Position numbers and translations under genes: made by a program | The notes under the pieces: model-generated | Seen by the model: only the letters and a program-made list of their open reading frames with translations | Database searches by the model: none | Told to the model about the DNA's origin: nothing | From: Pseudoips prasinana | Lineage: Eukaryota; Arthropoda; Insecta; Lepidoptera; Nolidae | Assembly (NCBI GenBank): GCA_951640165.1 | Contig: OX621247.1 | Span: 32,524,001-32,588,000, forward strand | DNA: 64,000 nucleotides | Direction of reading: 5' to 3' | Shown: positions 21,077 through 32,278 of the stretch, in pieces | How positions within the stretch are numbered: position 1 is the stretch's first letter | Layout: each line of letters begins with the position of its first letter

Positions 21077-21753
21077 ACATGACTGATCTGCTGTGTTACG
21101 TGAACTATCTGTAAATGATTGCTATCATATACTTAATTTAAAATTATTGACTCAAAATGAATAATGTTATTGTTTCGAAGTTTTTCTTTTGTATACCTAA
21201 ATATAATCTAAAATAATAAGCATTCAGACAACCGATCGAGCATATATTGTGTTTGCCTACTAAATAATTACTCTAATTGGACCAAATCCCGTGTTCATGC
21301 CCGCTTGAGTATGTTTCGCCGGACCGTCTCAACTGGGTCGTGTTGAAACCGGTAGTAGATGAACCCACTGAGTTTGTTTCGCTGGGTCTTCTCAGTTGGG
21401 GCGCATTGGATCCGGTGGTAGCATTAAAGCGCGACCGTCGTTATTAACACAAGGTCCGTCATAATAATAATACCTTTAATATAGAGAGAACCATTGACAA
21501 TATGTAGTAAAAATATTAGACTTAAACTAGATAATTAAACATAATCTCTTGACAATAACTTGATACGAGCTAGCTAAATATCATTTCTGTAATAAAATAA
21601 ATTTTATAAATGTTTTCATACAAGATGTACCTAAATATCTATGTTACTAGAAATAATATCTAATGTATACAACTATATTACTACAAACATGTTCTGACTA
21701 TTTACAAGCGCTTTTTTAAAGTCTACGTGAATAAAAACCTTTTTTATTTTATC
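21077..21753 (+). other. LINE 3' UTR (copy 1)
   Basis: Non-coding. It contains GGTCCGTCATAATAATAATA, CCTTTAATATAGAGAGAACC, AGCTAGCTAAATATC, GTGAATAAAAACC and a T/A-rich tail. The same UTR occurs at 27268-27944, 42850-43199 and, inverted and interrupted, as LINE(-). Confidence 0.75.
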
Positions 21754-21793
21754 TATTTTTACTACATATTGTCAATGGTTCTGTCTATATTAA
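21754..21793 (-). mobile_element. LINE(-) 3' UTR fragment between LINE(+) and piggyBac-like element (copy 1)
   Basis: TATTTTTACTACATATTGTC... is the reverse complement of the UTR segment around 21490-21530, up to the TTAA at 21790-21793. Unit-2 counterpart: 27945-27984. Confidence 0.7.
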
Positions 21794-22290
21794 CCCTTTA
21801 CCGCATGAATTTTTTATTTTTTTTCAAATTAATGTATGTTACTTTACAGGCTTAGTATGATTCAAGAAAAATATTCAAAAAAATAAAAACATACTTTCAG
21901 GAAAGTTACAGTCAAAAAACATTTAGTTCCAAATCTGGAACAACATGCAACACTGCATACGAAAGTTATAGTTCCAGATTTGGAACTTCATGCAGTTTAC
22001 ATATTTTGGAATTGGTGGGGTACTTACAATAAAAAAAAACACATTATTTTATACAGAAATAACAAAATATAATATAGTTCTAAGTATGAAAGTGAGCAAA
22101 ACAATTACGATCTTTGTTCAAGCACAAGTAACATTTGCACTTTTGGCAATATATTTGGGACTTTTGCTTACATCCAATCATCATCATCTGAAATATCTTC
22201 ATCCTCACTAGTGTCTGGGACAAAGGTCACAACACAAGGTCGAGTAGACATTTTGTCTGTAACAAAATATTAAATAAGTTACTTAATGCA
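21794..22290. mobile_element. piggyBac-like element, left 497 bp only (copy 1)
   Basis: Starts CCCTTTACCGCAT after TTAA, and is cut at 22290 by the tandem-duplication junction. The full element is at 27985-28921. Confidence 0.8.
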
Positions 22291-22298
22291 GTGCAGTA

Positions 22299-22607
22299 GT
22301 GGAGTCATACACACAGCTGGGATCAGAGTCACCAGTATCTCCACAAAATGACATTACTAAACATAGCTCCATACTGTATTCCGATGAAATGGGTAAGGGC
22401 CTTGGTACCTTGCTTTGTAATAAGCTGAGTTGTTCCTTTGTCAACTATTGTATGCCAGGATTACATTATAAAGATATAATACATAAATTAATTCAGAATA
22501 AACACAGTGCCAAATCATGTATAACTCTACTAGTTTTTAGTACTACTAGTTTTTGGTTAGCCATTATAGTGATAAATTTATATTTTTGGACACAAATAGT
22601 TTTATAG
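22299..22607 (+). pseudogene. LINE ORF1, C-terminal 102 codons (copy 2)
   Basis: Identical to the end of ORF1 of copy 1. The N-terminal coiled-coil part is absent because the duplication starts inside ORF1. Confidence 0.8.
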
Positions 22608-22785
22608 ATTCTTGTAGGGTAACCATGAGTACAGTTACTGTCTCAAGAAAATTTTTGAACATACTTGCAAGTTTAGTAGCGGCACATATTAACTCAGTCA
22701 TAAGTAGTATGATGAAGTCACTTTTTATACCATCTTTTAGTAATGTTATTAAAATCAATTTAGTCAGTAGTTTAAACATGTAAGC

Positions 22786-23448
22786 ATGACAATAGAGAAG
22801 TGTGATAACTTTCTAATTCTATCACATCAAAATATAAACCGCTTCTCTGGCAAAATTCTAGACATAGAACTTTTTAATGAAAATTATGAAATAGATATCC
22901 TTTGTTTTACAGAAACATGGCTGAAGGCACACAAGATGGCTTTTAGTGTCTGTGGCTATAGGGTCGCCAGCTTTAATAATAGGGTTTCGGCAGAGGGTGG
23001 TGGAGTACTGATACTACTTCGAGACCAAATTAAATTTAAAGAACGTAAAGATATATGCCAACTATCTATTGAGCGTGTGTGTGAGGTGGCATGTGTAGAG
23101 ACGCAGTTTTATTGTATAATATGTGTGTATAGACCACCAGCATCCGATTTAAAGCTTTTTACAGCAACAATAGAAGACATTCTTAGGAAAATTAAAAGTA
23201 AAAAAAAAATCCTTGTATGTGGTGATTTTAATATGAACATTTTAGCAGATTCACCTGAAATAAACATATTTCTATCTGTATTTCGGTCCTTTAACCTTAA
23301 ATGCTTGTTCTCTGAGGCCACGAGAGTCACACCCACATCTGCTACTTGCATTGATAACATAATTACCAACTTTGATGTCTCTGAGAAGTGTTTGGTGGCT
23401 GGTGTTCGCTCTGACCATAAATGCCAAATAGTAAAGATAAAAAAATGA
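22786..23448 (+). pseudogene. LINE ORF2, endonuclease domain (copy 2)
   Basis: Same 220 codons as 16595-17257, including the frameshifting A-run at its end. All catalytic residues are present, but it is disconnected from the reverse transcriptase. Confidence 0.85.
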
Positions 23449-25488
23449 GATAAATATAAATAAACAAAAAATTAGTTTTAGACCTTTAACAAAATCTAAT
23501 TTGGGAAAGTTCAGTAACAACCTGGAGAATAGTTTGTGCCATCTATTGCCAAACAAAAGTAACCCTAACGATATGTACACTACATTATTCCACTTTATTT
23601 GCAAAGAATTTAATAAAGCTTGTAAAATAAAAAACATAACGGTTGACAGTAATAAGATAAAATTTAGTTCTTGGGCAACTCAAGGCATTAGACTGAGTAG
23701 AGATTTTTTATATGAGTTGTATGACAGAAGGTCCTATAACCCTGATGTCAATTTTATTAATTATGTTAGAAATTATTCAAAAATTTTTAAAAAGGTTTGC
23801 ATTCAAGCTAAATCTTTATATATAAGAGATAAAATTAAAAAATCTGATAATAAAATAAAATCAGCTTGGCAAATAATTAATACTGAAACTGTTAAAAGTA
23901 GATCAAGAGATCAAACATTAGTATTGAATATTGGTGATGAACTGGTTTCAGACAAGCTTACCATTGCCAATTTTTTAGCTGCTTTTTTTGCAAATATACC
24001 CGTGGATATTACTAAGTGTCTCACATCATCACCAGATGTGGCTGAACTCTTTTTAAATCAAAGCGTAAAACAAACTGTACCTAACTTTAGTTTTGAAACC
24101 GTAACAAGTGATGATATTATAAAAGCTTTTAAGAGTATTAAAAGGAAAGGCACAGAAGATTTGTGGGGACTGTCTGTTAAAGCAATTGAATCAATCATAC
24201 TAAACATTGCTACAATCCTTGCAGCCATCTTCAATGGCTGTATAAGTGATGGTGTCTTTCCCGATTTAATGAAAATAAGTAAGATAATACCCATTTTCAA
24301 GGCAGGTAGTTCAAAAAATGCCACGAATTATAGGCCTATCTCAATACTGCCAGCTTTAAGTAAAATATTTGAAAAGCTGATGCTCAGCCAAATGTTGTCG
24401 CACTTTAACGTGAATGAGATATTGCATAACAAGCAGTTCGGGTTTACAAGGGGCCGCTCTACTCAGGATGCAGGTTGCACATTAATTAGGTCAATATTGG
24501 AGGCTTGGGAGGGATCACAGGATGCGCTGGGAGTTTTCTGTGATCTCTCTAAGGCTTTCGATTGCGTTGATCATCGTACGCTCGTTGTTAAACTGAAGTA
24601 CTATGGAATATCTGGCACATCTCTTGATCTTGTGATGTCCTATTTATCGGGGCGACAACAGATGGTTTCGATAGGCGGTGTCACTTCGGCACGTCATCCT
24701 GTGAAAATGGGGGTGCCCCAGGGGTCTATATTGGGCCCATTTTTATTTCTAGTTTATATAAATGATCTCCCTTATCTGGTAGAGAAGGTATCAGAGATAG
24801 TTTTGTTCGCTGATGATACGTCGCTCATATTTAAAGTAAATTGAAAGGATAAAGATCTTATTGAGCATAATAAAACACTCAGCTTTATATCAGAATGGTT
24901 TTCGGCAAATAATCTCTTGTTAAATGCAGGGAAAACTAAATGCATCAGGTTCTCATTGCCGAATGTGACTCAAATTGTACCAACAGTTGCACTTAATGCG
25001 AAAATATTAGATTTAGTCCCATCGACCGTATTTTTAGGATTGACACTTGATTCAAAATTGCAATGGGGTCCTCAGTTTGAAAAGTTAGCAGGTAAATTAA
25101 GTTCGGCTTCCTATGCTGTCTGGAAAATAAGGCAATTGTCAGATGAACAAACTGCTAGATTAGTGTATTTCGCGTACTTTCATAGCATTATGTCGTATGG
25201 CATTCTGCTGTGGGGTTCGGCGGCTGACATAGGTACTATTTTTGTATTGCAGAAAAGAGCAGTCAGAGCCATTTATGGTTTAGGCAGTCGCGATTCTTTG
25301 CGAAATTTGTTTAAAGAAATAAATATACTTACTGTGCCATCGGAATATATATATCAGAATATAATGTTTGTTAGAAAAAATATTCATAATTATAAAAAGA
25401 AAAGTGAACTGCATAATATAAATACTAGGAATAAAAACAAACTAGCCATGCCAGGCTTTAGAGTAAGCAAAACTAATAAATCATTTTT
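23449..25488 (+). pseudogene. LINE ORF2, reverse transcriptase domain (copy 2)
   Basis: Identical to copy 1: frame 23501-24844 with FADD, TGA at 24842-24844, thumb region from 24917, and interruption by the DNA transposon at 25489. Sharing of all three lesions shows that they predate the duplication. Confidence 0.85.
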
Positions 25489-27067
25489 GGGACAGGCTCA
25501 AATTTTTTGCGCATATTGTAAAAATTTGGTGTCGGTATAGTTTAACTAAATAAAAAAAAACGAAAAGTATAAAAAATTATATTATTTCTCAAACTTAGAG
25601 AAACTTTGTTATTTTTCCTACATATATTATTTTTTCCATCCGGGTAATCCTATTATATAATTTAGTACATAAAAAATAAAAAAGGTTCTTTTTTTCTCCC
25701 ATACAATTTTTTTGTGTCTGCATACGCCCACTCCTTACAAATCATTTCACAATTTTTGTTTTAATCTCTGCAACCTTTTATTTCCGTATATATCTTATTC
25801 TATGGAATACAACTGACGAAATTAAACTGTAACAGCTATAATACAACAAAGCGTATTAATAATATTATCAATGTTAGATGTCTCTGAACTTTTTTTCCGT
25901 TGTAACACGACAGGTTGTGCGACGCGATATTTTTGGACTGGTTAAATTTTATGCCATGACGAATTCATTTATTTAAAGTGGCAACACTGGCTCACAATAT
26001 TTGATACATTTCTGAACGATTCCGCCATTTGGTGTCGTATCATTTGGGAGAAAGTGGTGAAGCACGCGGATGTTCATTAAAAAATTGTAAGTTAAATTCT
26101 TTTGTATTGACGTTAAGTGAATAGATATCTTGAATTTCCGCTTTAAATCCTGTAAATCAACTATTGTTCTACTGAAATATAACACTGCACAAGAGGTACG
26201 TCTAGTATTTTTGGTGTTATGATTTTTTTTAGGTTCGATCGTGTCGAAATTTTGTTCCCTTGTGCGACGTTGTGATACGAATTGTGCTACGTGTCACAAC
26301 AGAATTTATAAAGGTAAGTGTAGATCATTGTTTTTATTTTTTTTTAACCTATCCTAACTTTAATATTAATAAATAGCTTTTATTTACTTTCGCTAGTCCC
26401 GGTTTCTGTAATGAAATTTTGCAAGTTAAATTCGAGCCAATTGAGTTGGCATTTTGTTGTTGATTACTTGAATAAACTTTTACATAGTAAGTATTGGTTA
26501 CCTATTTATTTTTATTTATTACTTTCAAGATGTCTATGTCTGAGGCGGAATAGTGTCGAAGGTACCGAGAAAAATTATAACAGAGTAATGCGGCAAAATA
26601 TGAAGATTTGAAAAAAAGAATAATGAAAGAACAAAAGCCATAAAAATGAAAATTGCTGAATTAAATGAAGATGAAAAAATTGAGGTCAGAAAGCAGTGGC
26701 GGGAATCAAAGCGTAATAAAAAAACATGAAGCTCCATCCCAATCCGCAAATGATAAAGAGACAAAATGTCGTAATTTCTATATCTAGGTTTTCTTTTTAA
26801 ATGATACTCGTAGTCATATGCCATTAGGTATAATAAATTTTATTATCATTAAATAAAAATACCTTCTTAAGAATAATATTTTTATTTTATTTTAAAACTA
26901 TGTTTTTTAATAAAAATATATATTTTTGAAATATTTTAAAAAATTGCACTCCGTGGTAGTTATGTGTACTAAGGTTTACAAATTCCGTTGTAACACATTA
27001 GTTCAGTTGTAACACGTTCCGTTGTGATCTCCTTTGTGCGATAGCGCAAAAATTTTGAGCCTTACCC
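25489..27067. mobile_element. Unclassified DNA transposon in LINE ORF2 (copy 2)
   Basis: Same as 19298-20876, including termini, subterminal repeats and broken coding remnant. Confidence 0.65.
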
Positions 27068-27267
27068 TTTTAGGAAATTGTATTAGGTTTTATAACAAGC
27101 TTCCTACTCAAATTACTGATCTGCCTGACACAAGTTTTAAAACACATATTAAACGTATACTTATGGCTAGGGGTTATTACACCACTAAAGAGTACATCGA
27201 TGACAAAGACGTCTGGCTCTCACTTCCTACCTGCACATTGCTCGCTGGAGATCTTGTAGCCATATAG
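27068..27267 (+). pseudogene. LINE ORF2 C-terminus (copy 2)
   Basis: Same as 20877-21076, ending at TAG. Confidence 0.8.
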
Positions 27268-27944
27268 ACATGACTGATCTGCTGTGTTACGTGAACTATC
27301 TGTAAATGATTGCTATCATATACTTAATTTAAAATTATTGACTCAAAATGAATAATGTTATTGTTTCGAAGTTTTTCTTTTGTATACCTAAATATAATCT
27401 AAAATAATAAGCATTCAGACAACCGATCGAGCATATATTGTGTTTGCCTACTAAATAATTACTCTAATTGGACCAAATCCCGTGTTCATGCCCGCTTGAG
27501 TATGTTTCGCCGGACCGTCTCAACTGGGTCGTGTTGAAACCGGTAGTAGATGAACCCACTGAGTTTGTTTCGCTGGGTCTTCTCAGTTGGGGCGCATTGG
27601 ATCCGGTGGTAGCATTAAAGCGCGACCGTCGTTATTAACACAAGGTCCGTCATAATAATAATACCTTTAATATAGAGAGAACCATTGACAATATGTAGTA
27701 AAAATATTAGACTTAAACTAGATAATTAAACATAATCTCTTGACAATAACTTGATACGAGCTAGCTAAATATCATTTCTGTAATAAAATAAATTTTATAA
27801 ATGTTTTCATACAAGATGTACCTAAATATCTATGTTACTAGAAATAATATCTAATGTATACAACTATATTACTACAAACATGTTCTGACTATTTACAAGC
27901 GCTTTTTTAAAGTCTACGTGAATAAAAACCTTTTTTATTTTATC
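27268..27944 (+). other. LINE 3' UTR (copy 2)
   Basis: Same as 21077-21753. Confidence 0.75.
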
Positions 27945-27984
27945 TATTTTTACTACATATTGTCAATGGTTCTGTCTATATTAA
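27945..27984 (-). mobile_element. LINE(-) 3' UTR fragment (copy 2)
   Basis: Joins LINE(+) to the piggyBac-like element. Together with 15484-15733 and 28922-28930 it reconstitutes the reverse complement of an uninterrupted LINE 3' UTR. Confidence 0.7.
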
Positions 27985-28921
27985 CCCTTTACCGCATGAA
28001 TTTTTTATTTTTTTTCAAATTAATGTATGTTACTTTACAGGCTTAGTATGATTCAAGAAAAATATTCAAAAAAATAAAAACATACTTTCAGGAAAGTTAC
28101 AGTCAAAAAACATTTAGTTCCAAATCTGGAACAACATGCAACACTGCATACGAAAGTTATAGTTCCAGATTTGGAACTTCATGCAGTTTACATATTTTGG
28201 AATTGGTGGGGTACTTACAATAAAAAAAAACACATTATTTTATACAGAAATAACAAAATATAATATAGTTCTAAGTATGAAAGTGAGCAAAACAATTACG
28301 ATCTTTGTTCAAGCACAAGTAACATTTGCACTTTTGGCAATATATTTGGGACTTTTGCTTACATCCAATCATCATCATCTGAAATATCTTCATCCTCACT
28401 AGTGTCTGGGACAAAGGTCACAACACAAGGTCGAGTAGACATTTTGTCTGTAACAAAATATTAAATAAGTTACTTAATGCATGATGTTCCAAATATGGCC
28501 ATAAGCATTTTAGTGTGTATTTTTCCCGAACTGCATGATGTTCCATATTTAGCACAAACTTCGAAATACATTATAATCAAGATATTCATGTCATTACTTA
28601 CGTTTCTTTCCATAGAAGTGTTGGGGATCCATTTTTCTATGTCGTTAATCACTTAATTATTTTATTTTAAACTTTAAATGACTTTAAATCTCTCTCCCTA
28701 ACTTTGCAAACTCACGAAAGGGCAAAATGGCGGAATCGACTGTTTTACCGATCGAGTATGGTGATAAAGCAGTACAACAAAACTGCCATCTGTTATTTTT
28801 TCGACAAAACAGTCCATGAACTAACATATTAATGGCAAACAAGAAACAACGATGGCATCACTAGTCCTCTGCAACGAATGTAAGTTAGTGTGACAAATTT
28901 GGCACTGTATGCGGTAAAGGG
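27985..28921 (-). mobile_element. piggyBac-like non-autonomous element, complete (937 bp)
   Basis: 13-bp terminal inverted repeats CCCTTTACCGCAT / ATGCGGTAAAGGG sit between two TTAA copies (27981-27984, 28922-28925), which is diagnostic of the piggyBac superfamily. Subterminally, TGCATGAAGTTCCAAATCTGG occurs in four variants (about 28113, 28166, 28480, 28530), possibly transposase-binding sites. A first-exon remnant of a transposase lies on the minus strand (28362-28442). The TTAA used belonged to the LINE(-) 3' UTR. Confidence 0.8.
28362..28442 (-). pseudogene. First-exon remnant of a piggyBac-like transposase
   Basis: An ATG on the minus strand opens 26 codons with the acidic run SEDEDISDDDDW, typical of piggyBac transposase N-termini. 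It is followed by GATGTAAGC, a possible splice donor, then TAA if unspliced. The catalytic part is deleted. The match is by composition and context, not by catalytic motif. Confidence 0.45.
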
Positions 28922-28930
28922 TTAAAGGTA

Positions 28931-30240
28931 CAGGGTGGGCCAATAATTTTTGCACTTTTAAAACATGAATAGAAATAAAACTACAACTGTTATTTTGTTG
29001 ATTATATTTTTAACGTTTTGAAAATTTAATGAAATTTATTTTTTAAAAATGACATCGTCGAGATGTGCACCGTCTCGTCGTTGGCACTCTAGCAATCGAC
29101 TACGCAAACTTTGGAAAACTCGCTGACACATGCTGCGGGGGATCGCGGCTATCTCGTCGTGGATGTTTCGTTTTAATTGGGATATATTCGTCGGTTTATT
29201 AAGGTAGACTCGACTTTTCAGGTATCCCCATAAGAAAAAATCGCATGGTGTAAGATCCGGGCTTCTCGGAGGCCATGGAATATCACCTCTGCGAGAAATC
29301 AATTTATTCGGAAACATTTCTTTGACTACCGGTAAAGTCACATTTGACGTGTGGCATGTTGCTCCATCTTGTTGCATCCAGGTGCTGCTGTTGTATCCTT
29401 GAAATTCATGCAACGGCGGCGTCAAAAACTCTCGCAACATCTTGACGTATTCCGCTGAATTCACAGTTACATTATTTCCTTGATTATTTTCAAAGAAATA
29501 CGGACCAATTATGCCCTTTGCTGTTATGGCAGCCCATACTGTCGTTTTAGGTGAATGAAGTGGCTTTTGGTGTTTAAGGCGAGGGTTTTCCCTGCTCCAA
29601 TATCGACAATTGTGCTTATTCACGTGCCCGTTGATGTGAAAGTGGGCCTCGTCCGTAAACAATACATTCTCCAGGCTAGAGAATTGCTCCAGCATTGTGT
29701 CAGCCAATAACTTACGTTGAATGTAATCATTTGGTTTCATATCCTGCACAATTTGAAGCTTATACGGGTGCAGTTTGAGGTCTAGATGCAAAATCCGCCG
29801 TAGACTGGTTCTCGGTAATGCCAGAACCGCCGAACGCTTACGCGTAGATAATTCTGGATCGTTCCGAACGGAAATTTCAACCTCTCGAATGTTCTCATCG
29901 CTTCTTCTTGAACGTGGCCGGCCTGTTTGTTTAATATTCGTTTTCCCGTTCCGTTTGCTCGAACTTCACGACCCAAGCTTTGATTAAATTCACACTTGGA
30001 CACTCGCTTACACGGCGTAATCCATATTCAATTCGAAACAGGCGTCGTACAGTAACGTAGGAATCGTTGTTTTTGTAAAATTGTTTAACACAAAAAGCAC
30101 GCTGTTGTCCCGTGAAGCGCTCCATCGTGACTAAAATTGCATGTAGCGACGCATAGTTTCCCGCCACCCGCGCACCCCTCCCTCCAACGGTGTTCGAGAA
30201 ATTTAGTGTTGCTATTTGCAAAAATTATTGGCTCACCCTG
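28931..30240 (-). mobile_element. mariner element, DD41D type (1,310 bp)
   Basis: Termini CAGGGTGGGCCAATAATTTT and the near reverse complement on the right (…ATTGGCTCACCCTG), with TA duplicated (28929-28930, 30241-30242). The transposase lies on the minus strand. The element sits at a TA in the 3' UTR of LINE(-), a few bases from the piggyBac-like element. Confidence 0.85.
29036..30125 (-). pseudogene. mariner transposase (DD41D), frameshifted
   Basis: Three overlapping frames together cover a full-length Tc1/mariner transposase (~360 codons). The N-terminus from ATG at 30125 (MERFTGQQRAFCVKQFYKNN) is the helix-turn-helix part. The middle is in another frame (29782-30003). The C-terminal 251-codon frame (29791-29036) has D47 in LFTDEAHF, D142 in MQQDGATCHT and D184 in SPDLTPCDFFLWG. 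There are 41 residues between the last two, the DD41D spacing reported for an insect mariner group. At least two frameshifts make it inactive. All three catalytic aspartates survive. Confidence 0.85.
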
Positions 30241-30930
30241 TATTATTATTATGACGGACCTTGTGTTAATAACGACGGTCGCGCTTTAATGCTACCACCG
30301 GATCCAATGCGCCCCAACTGAGAAGACCCAGCGAAACAAACTCAGTGGGTTCATCTACTACCGGTTTCAACACGACCCAGTTGAGACGGTCCGGCGAAAC
30401 ATACTCAAGCGGGCATGAACACGGGATTTGGTCCAATTAGAGTAATTATTTAGTAGGCAAACACAATATATGCTCGATCGGTTGTCTGAATGCTTATTAT
30501 TTTAGATTATATTTAGGTATACAAAAGAAAAACTTCGAAACAATAACATTATTCATTTTGAGTCAATAATTTTAAATTAAGTATATGATAGCAATCATTT
30601 ACAGATAGTTCACGTAACACAGCAGATCAGTCATGTCTATATGGCTACAAGATCTCCAGCGAGCAATGTGCAGGTAGGAAGTGAGAGCCAGACGTCTTTG
30701 TCATCGATGTACTCTTTAGTGGTGTAATAACCCCTAGCCATAAGTATACGTTTAATATGTGTTTTAAAACTTGTGTCAGGCAGATCAGTAATTTTGAGTA
30801 GGAAGCTTGTTATAAAACCTAATACAATTTCCTAAAAATGATTTATTAGTTTTGCTTACTCTAAAGCCTGGCATGGCTAGTTTGTTTTTATTCCTAGTAT
30901 TTATATTATGCTGTTCACTTTTCTTTTATT
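30241..30930 (-). mobile_element. LINE(-), 5' part: ORF2 C-terminus and start of 3' UTR
   Basis: Minus strand from 30930: the end of ORF2 (SELHN-INTRNKNKLAMPG-like, then FLGNCIRFYNKL read through without the transposon), stop at about 30641, then UTR up to GGTCCGTCATAATAATAATA. It is 5'-truncated at 30930. Its remaining 3' UTR lies beyond the mariner, piggyBac-like and LINE(+) insertions, ending at 15484. It gives the empty site for the 1.58-kb transposon. Confidence 0.8.
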
Positions 30931-32228
30931 TAATAAATTTTGATATCTGTACGACTTGAATAAAATAAATAAAATAACTTACCACAGTTTGAACTGCGGG
31001 CTTCTGTCCATTTTCTATTTATGGGGACTAATAGAGTTTATATTTATTATTGTGAATTAATGAATTAAGCTACTATTAACGTTTTATGAGCTGGATGGTT
31101 CAATTAAATGTATAATGAACATGAATATAAAAAAGTTACTCCAAGGCAGCAATCACGAGTTAAAAGGATTTTAATGTCCCGTCTACCTGGAGTGGTAAAG
31201 CATTATCCTTTTTTATACTATTTTAATGTTGGGAGTCATTTAAATCATTATATTTACGTCAAAACTCATCTATACTATAGTTTATTTATTTCTGACGCAT
31301 AAATAAATGAGACTTAGTAATAAACATTGCTTTTTTTGTCGAACTGGAATTTACCAAAAGTATAGGAAAACCACAATACAAAGCCGTAGCAGAATACGCA
31401 TATATCCATTTAAACCTATAATTTTATTATTATTGTTTTATATTAATACGTGAACCTTTGTACCCTTTTACGAAAATTACGCGGACGGACGAGTATGAAA
31501 TTTGGAACAGTTAAAGCTCATATGGAGAAGGAATGCAGAAAGCTAATATTTTTATGTAATAGGCATTAGAAGTAAATTACTTTATTAAAGAATACATTAC
31601 ACACACTAGTATGCTTTTTACACACTGAAAAAATGATAAAAAACGACAAACTGTGTGCAAAACTACTTTAAGCACGGATTAATATTATTTGTTTTTAATG
31701 TCTCTTATATAGGTCACTTTGACAATTAAAACTTAATGGTCTAATTCCGAACAAGTGCGATCTCTGTTTGTTTAAAAAACATAACTAGTGGTGGACTTTC
31801 AGCTGATAATTTTTATGTAAGAAAAGTAGGTGTCTAGGTACTTTTCTTACATAAAAATTATCAGCTGAAAGTCCACCACTAGACAAACACCTCCCCCAAT
31901 GATATTTTATTTATATACTATAAGCACTGTCTAGTGATAATACTCAAAAAAGGCTACTGACCATTCTCTGGTAGATTTCACTCGTGATGACACGAGATGA
32001 GATGGAGTGGTTATATAGGTTGCTCCCACCACACGTCATCCGAACAACTAAATGTATATAACAACAAAGAAAGCATTTCCTATTCAATAGATAAAGAACA
32101 ATCATAATTTGAACTTGCACTTGCCTTTATGACAACAAAACGTAGTAGTATCCAGGAGTCTAGAAGTTGTTTGCAGTACCTACACGTGATCAGTACCTTA
32201 CAGAGTACGTAAAGGTTGTACGTTTCAT
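30931..32228. other. AT-rich, no gene recognised
   Basis: A 64-codon frame at 31108-31302 resembles nothing known. Apart from the hairpin at 31785-31882 I see no structure. Confidence 0.45.
31785..31882. repeat. Perfect 44-bp inverted repeat, 10-nt loop
   Basis: CTAGTGGTGGACTTTCAGCT... and its exact reverse complement are separated by GGTGTCTAGG. No TIR-type ends or target duplication outside. Confidence 0.9.
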
Positions 32229-32259
<31 letters not shown>

Positions 32260-32276
32260 ACACACACACACACACA
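32229..32276. repeat. (CA)n microsatellite
   Basis: About 24 CA units with one CAGA interruption. The minus-strand frame through it is a by-product of the repeat. Confidence 0.95.
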
Positions 32277-32278
32277 TC

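Larger units (their letters stand above)
15734..21753 (+). mobile_element. LINE(+), APE-type non-LTR retrotransposon (Jockey/CR1-like), copy 1
   Basis: Near full-length LINE with ORF1 (15745-16416), ORF2 (from 16595) and a 3' UTR ending in a T/A-rich repeat tail, inserted in the 3' UTR of an inverted relative. ORF2 is broken in three ways: a single-base frameshift near 17250, a TGA at 18651, and a 1,579-bp DNA transposon at 19298. Without that transposon the LINE would be about 4.4 kb. Clade: EN and RT wording and the C-terminal NTRNK...YNKLP region suggest the Jockey/CR1 group; I cannot be more exact. Confidence 0.8.
16100..22290 (+). repeat. Tandem duplication unit 1 (6,191 bp)
   Basis: The segment from GTGCAGTAGTGGAG in ORF1 of LINE(+) through the first part of the piggyBac-like element is repeated directly at 22291-28481. 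All open frames and every stretch I compared are identical. The junction at 22290/22291 joins ACTTAATGCA (piggyBac) to GTGCAGTAG (LINE), with at most 1-2 bases of shared sequence. Confidence 0.95.
22291..28481 (+). repeat. Tandem duplication unit 2 (6,191 bp)
   Basis: Direct copy of 16100-22290 with no difference seen. At its end the sequence runs on into the rest of the piggyBac-like element, so the right boundary is the ancestral one. Confidence 0.95.

Noticed and set aside
21490..21793. A MITE with inverted ends AACCATTGACAATATGTAGT flanked by TTAA
   Set aside because: The block is the LINE(+) 3' UTR followed by the start of LINE(-) in the other orientation. The copy at 42850-43199 and the pieces at 15484-15733 and 30241 explain all of it without a separate element.
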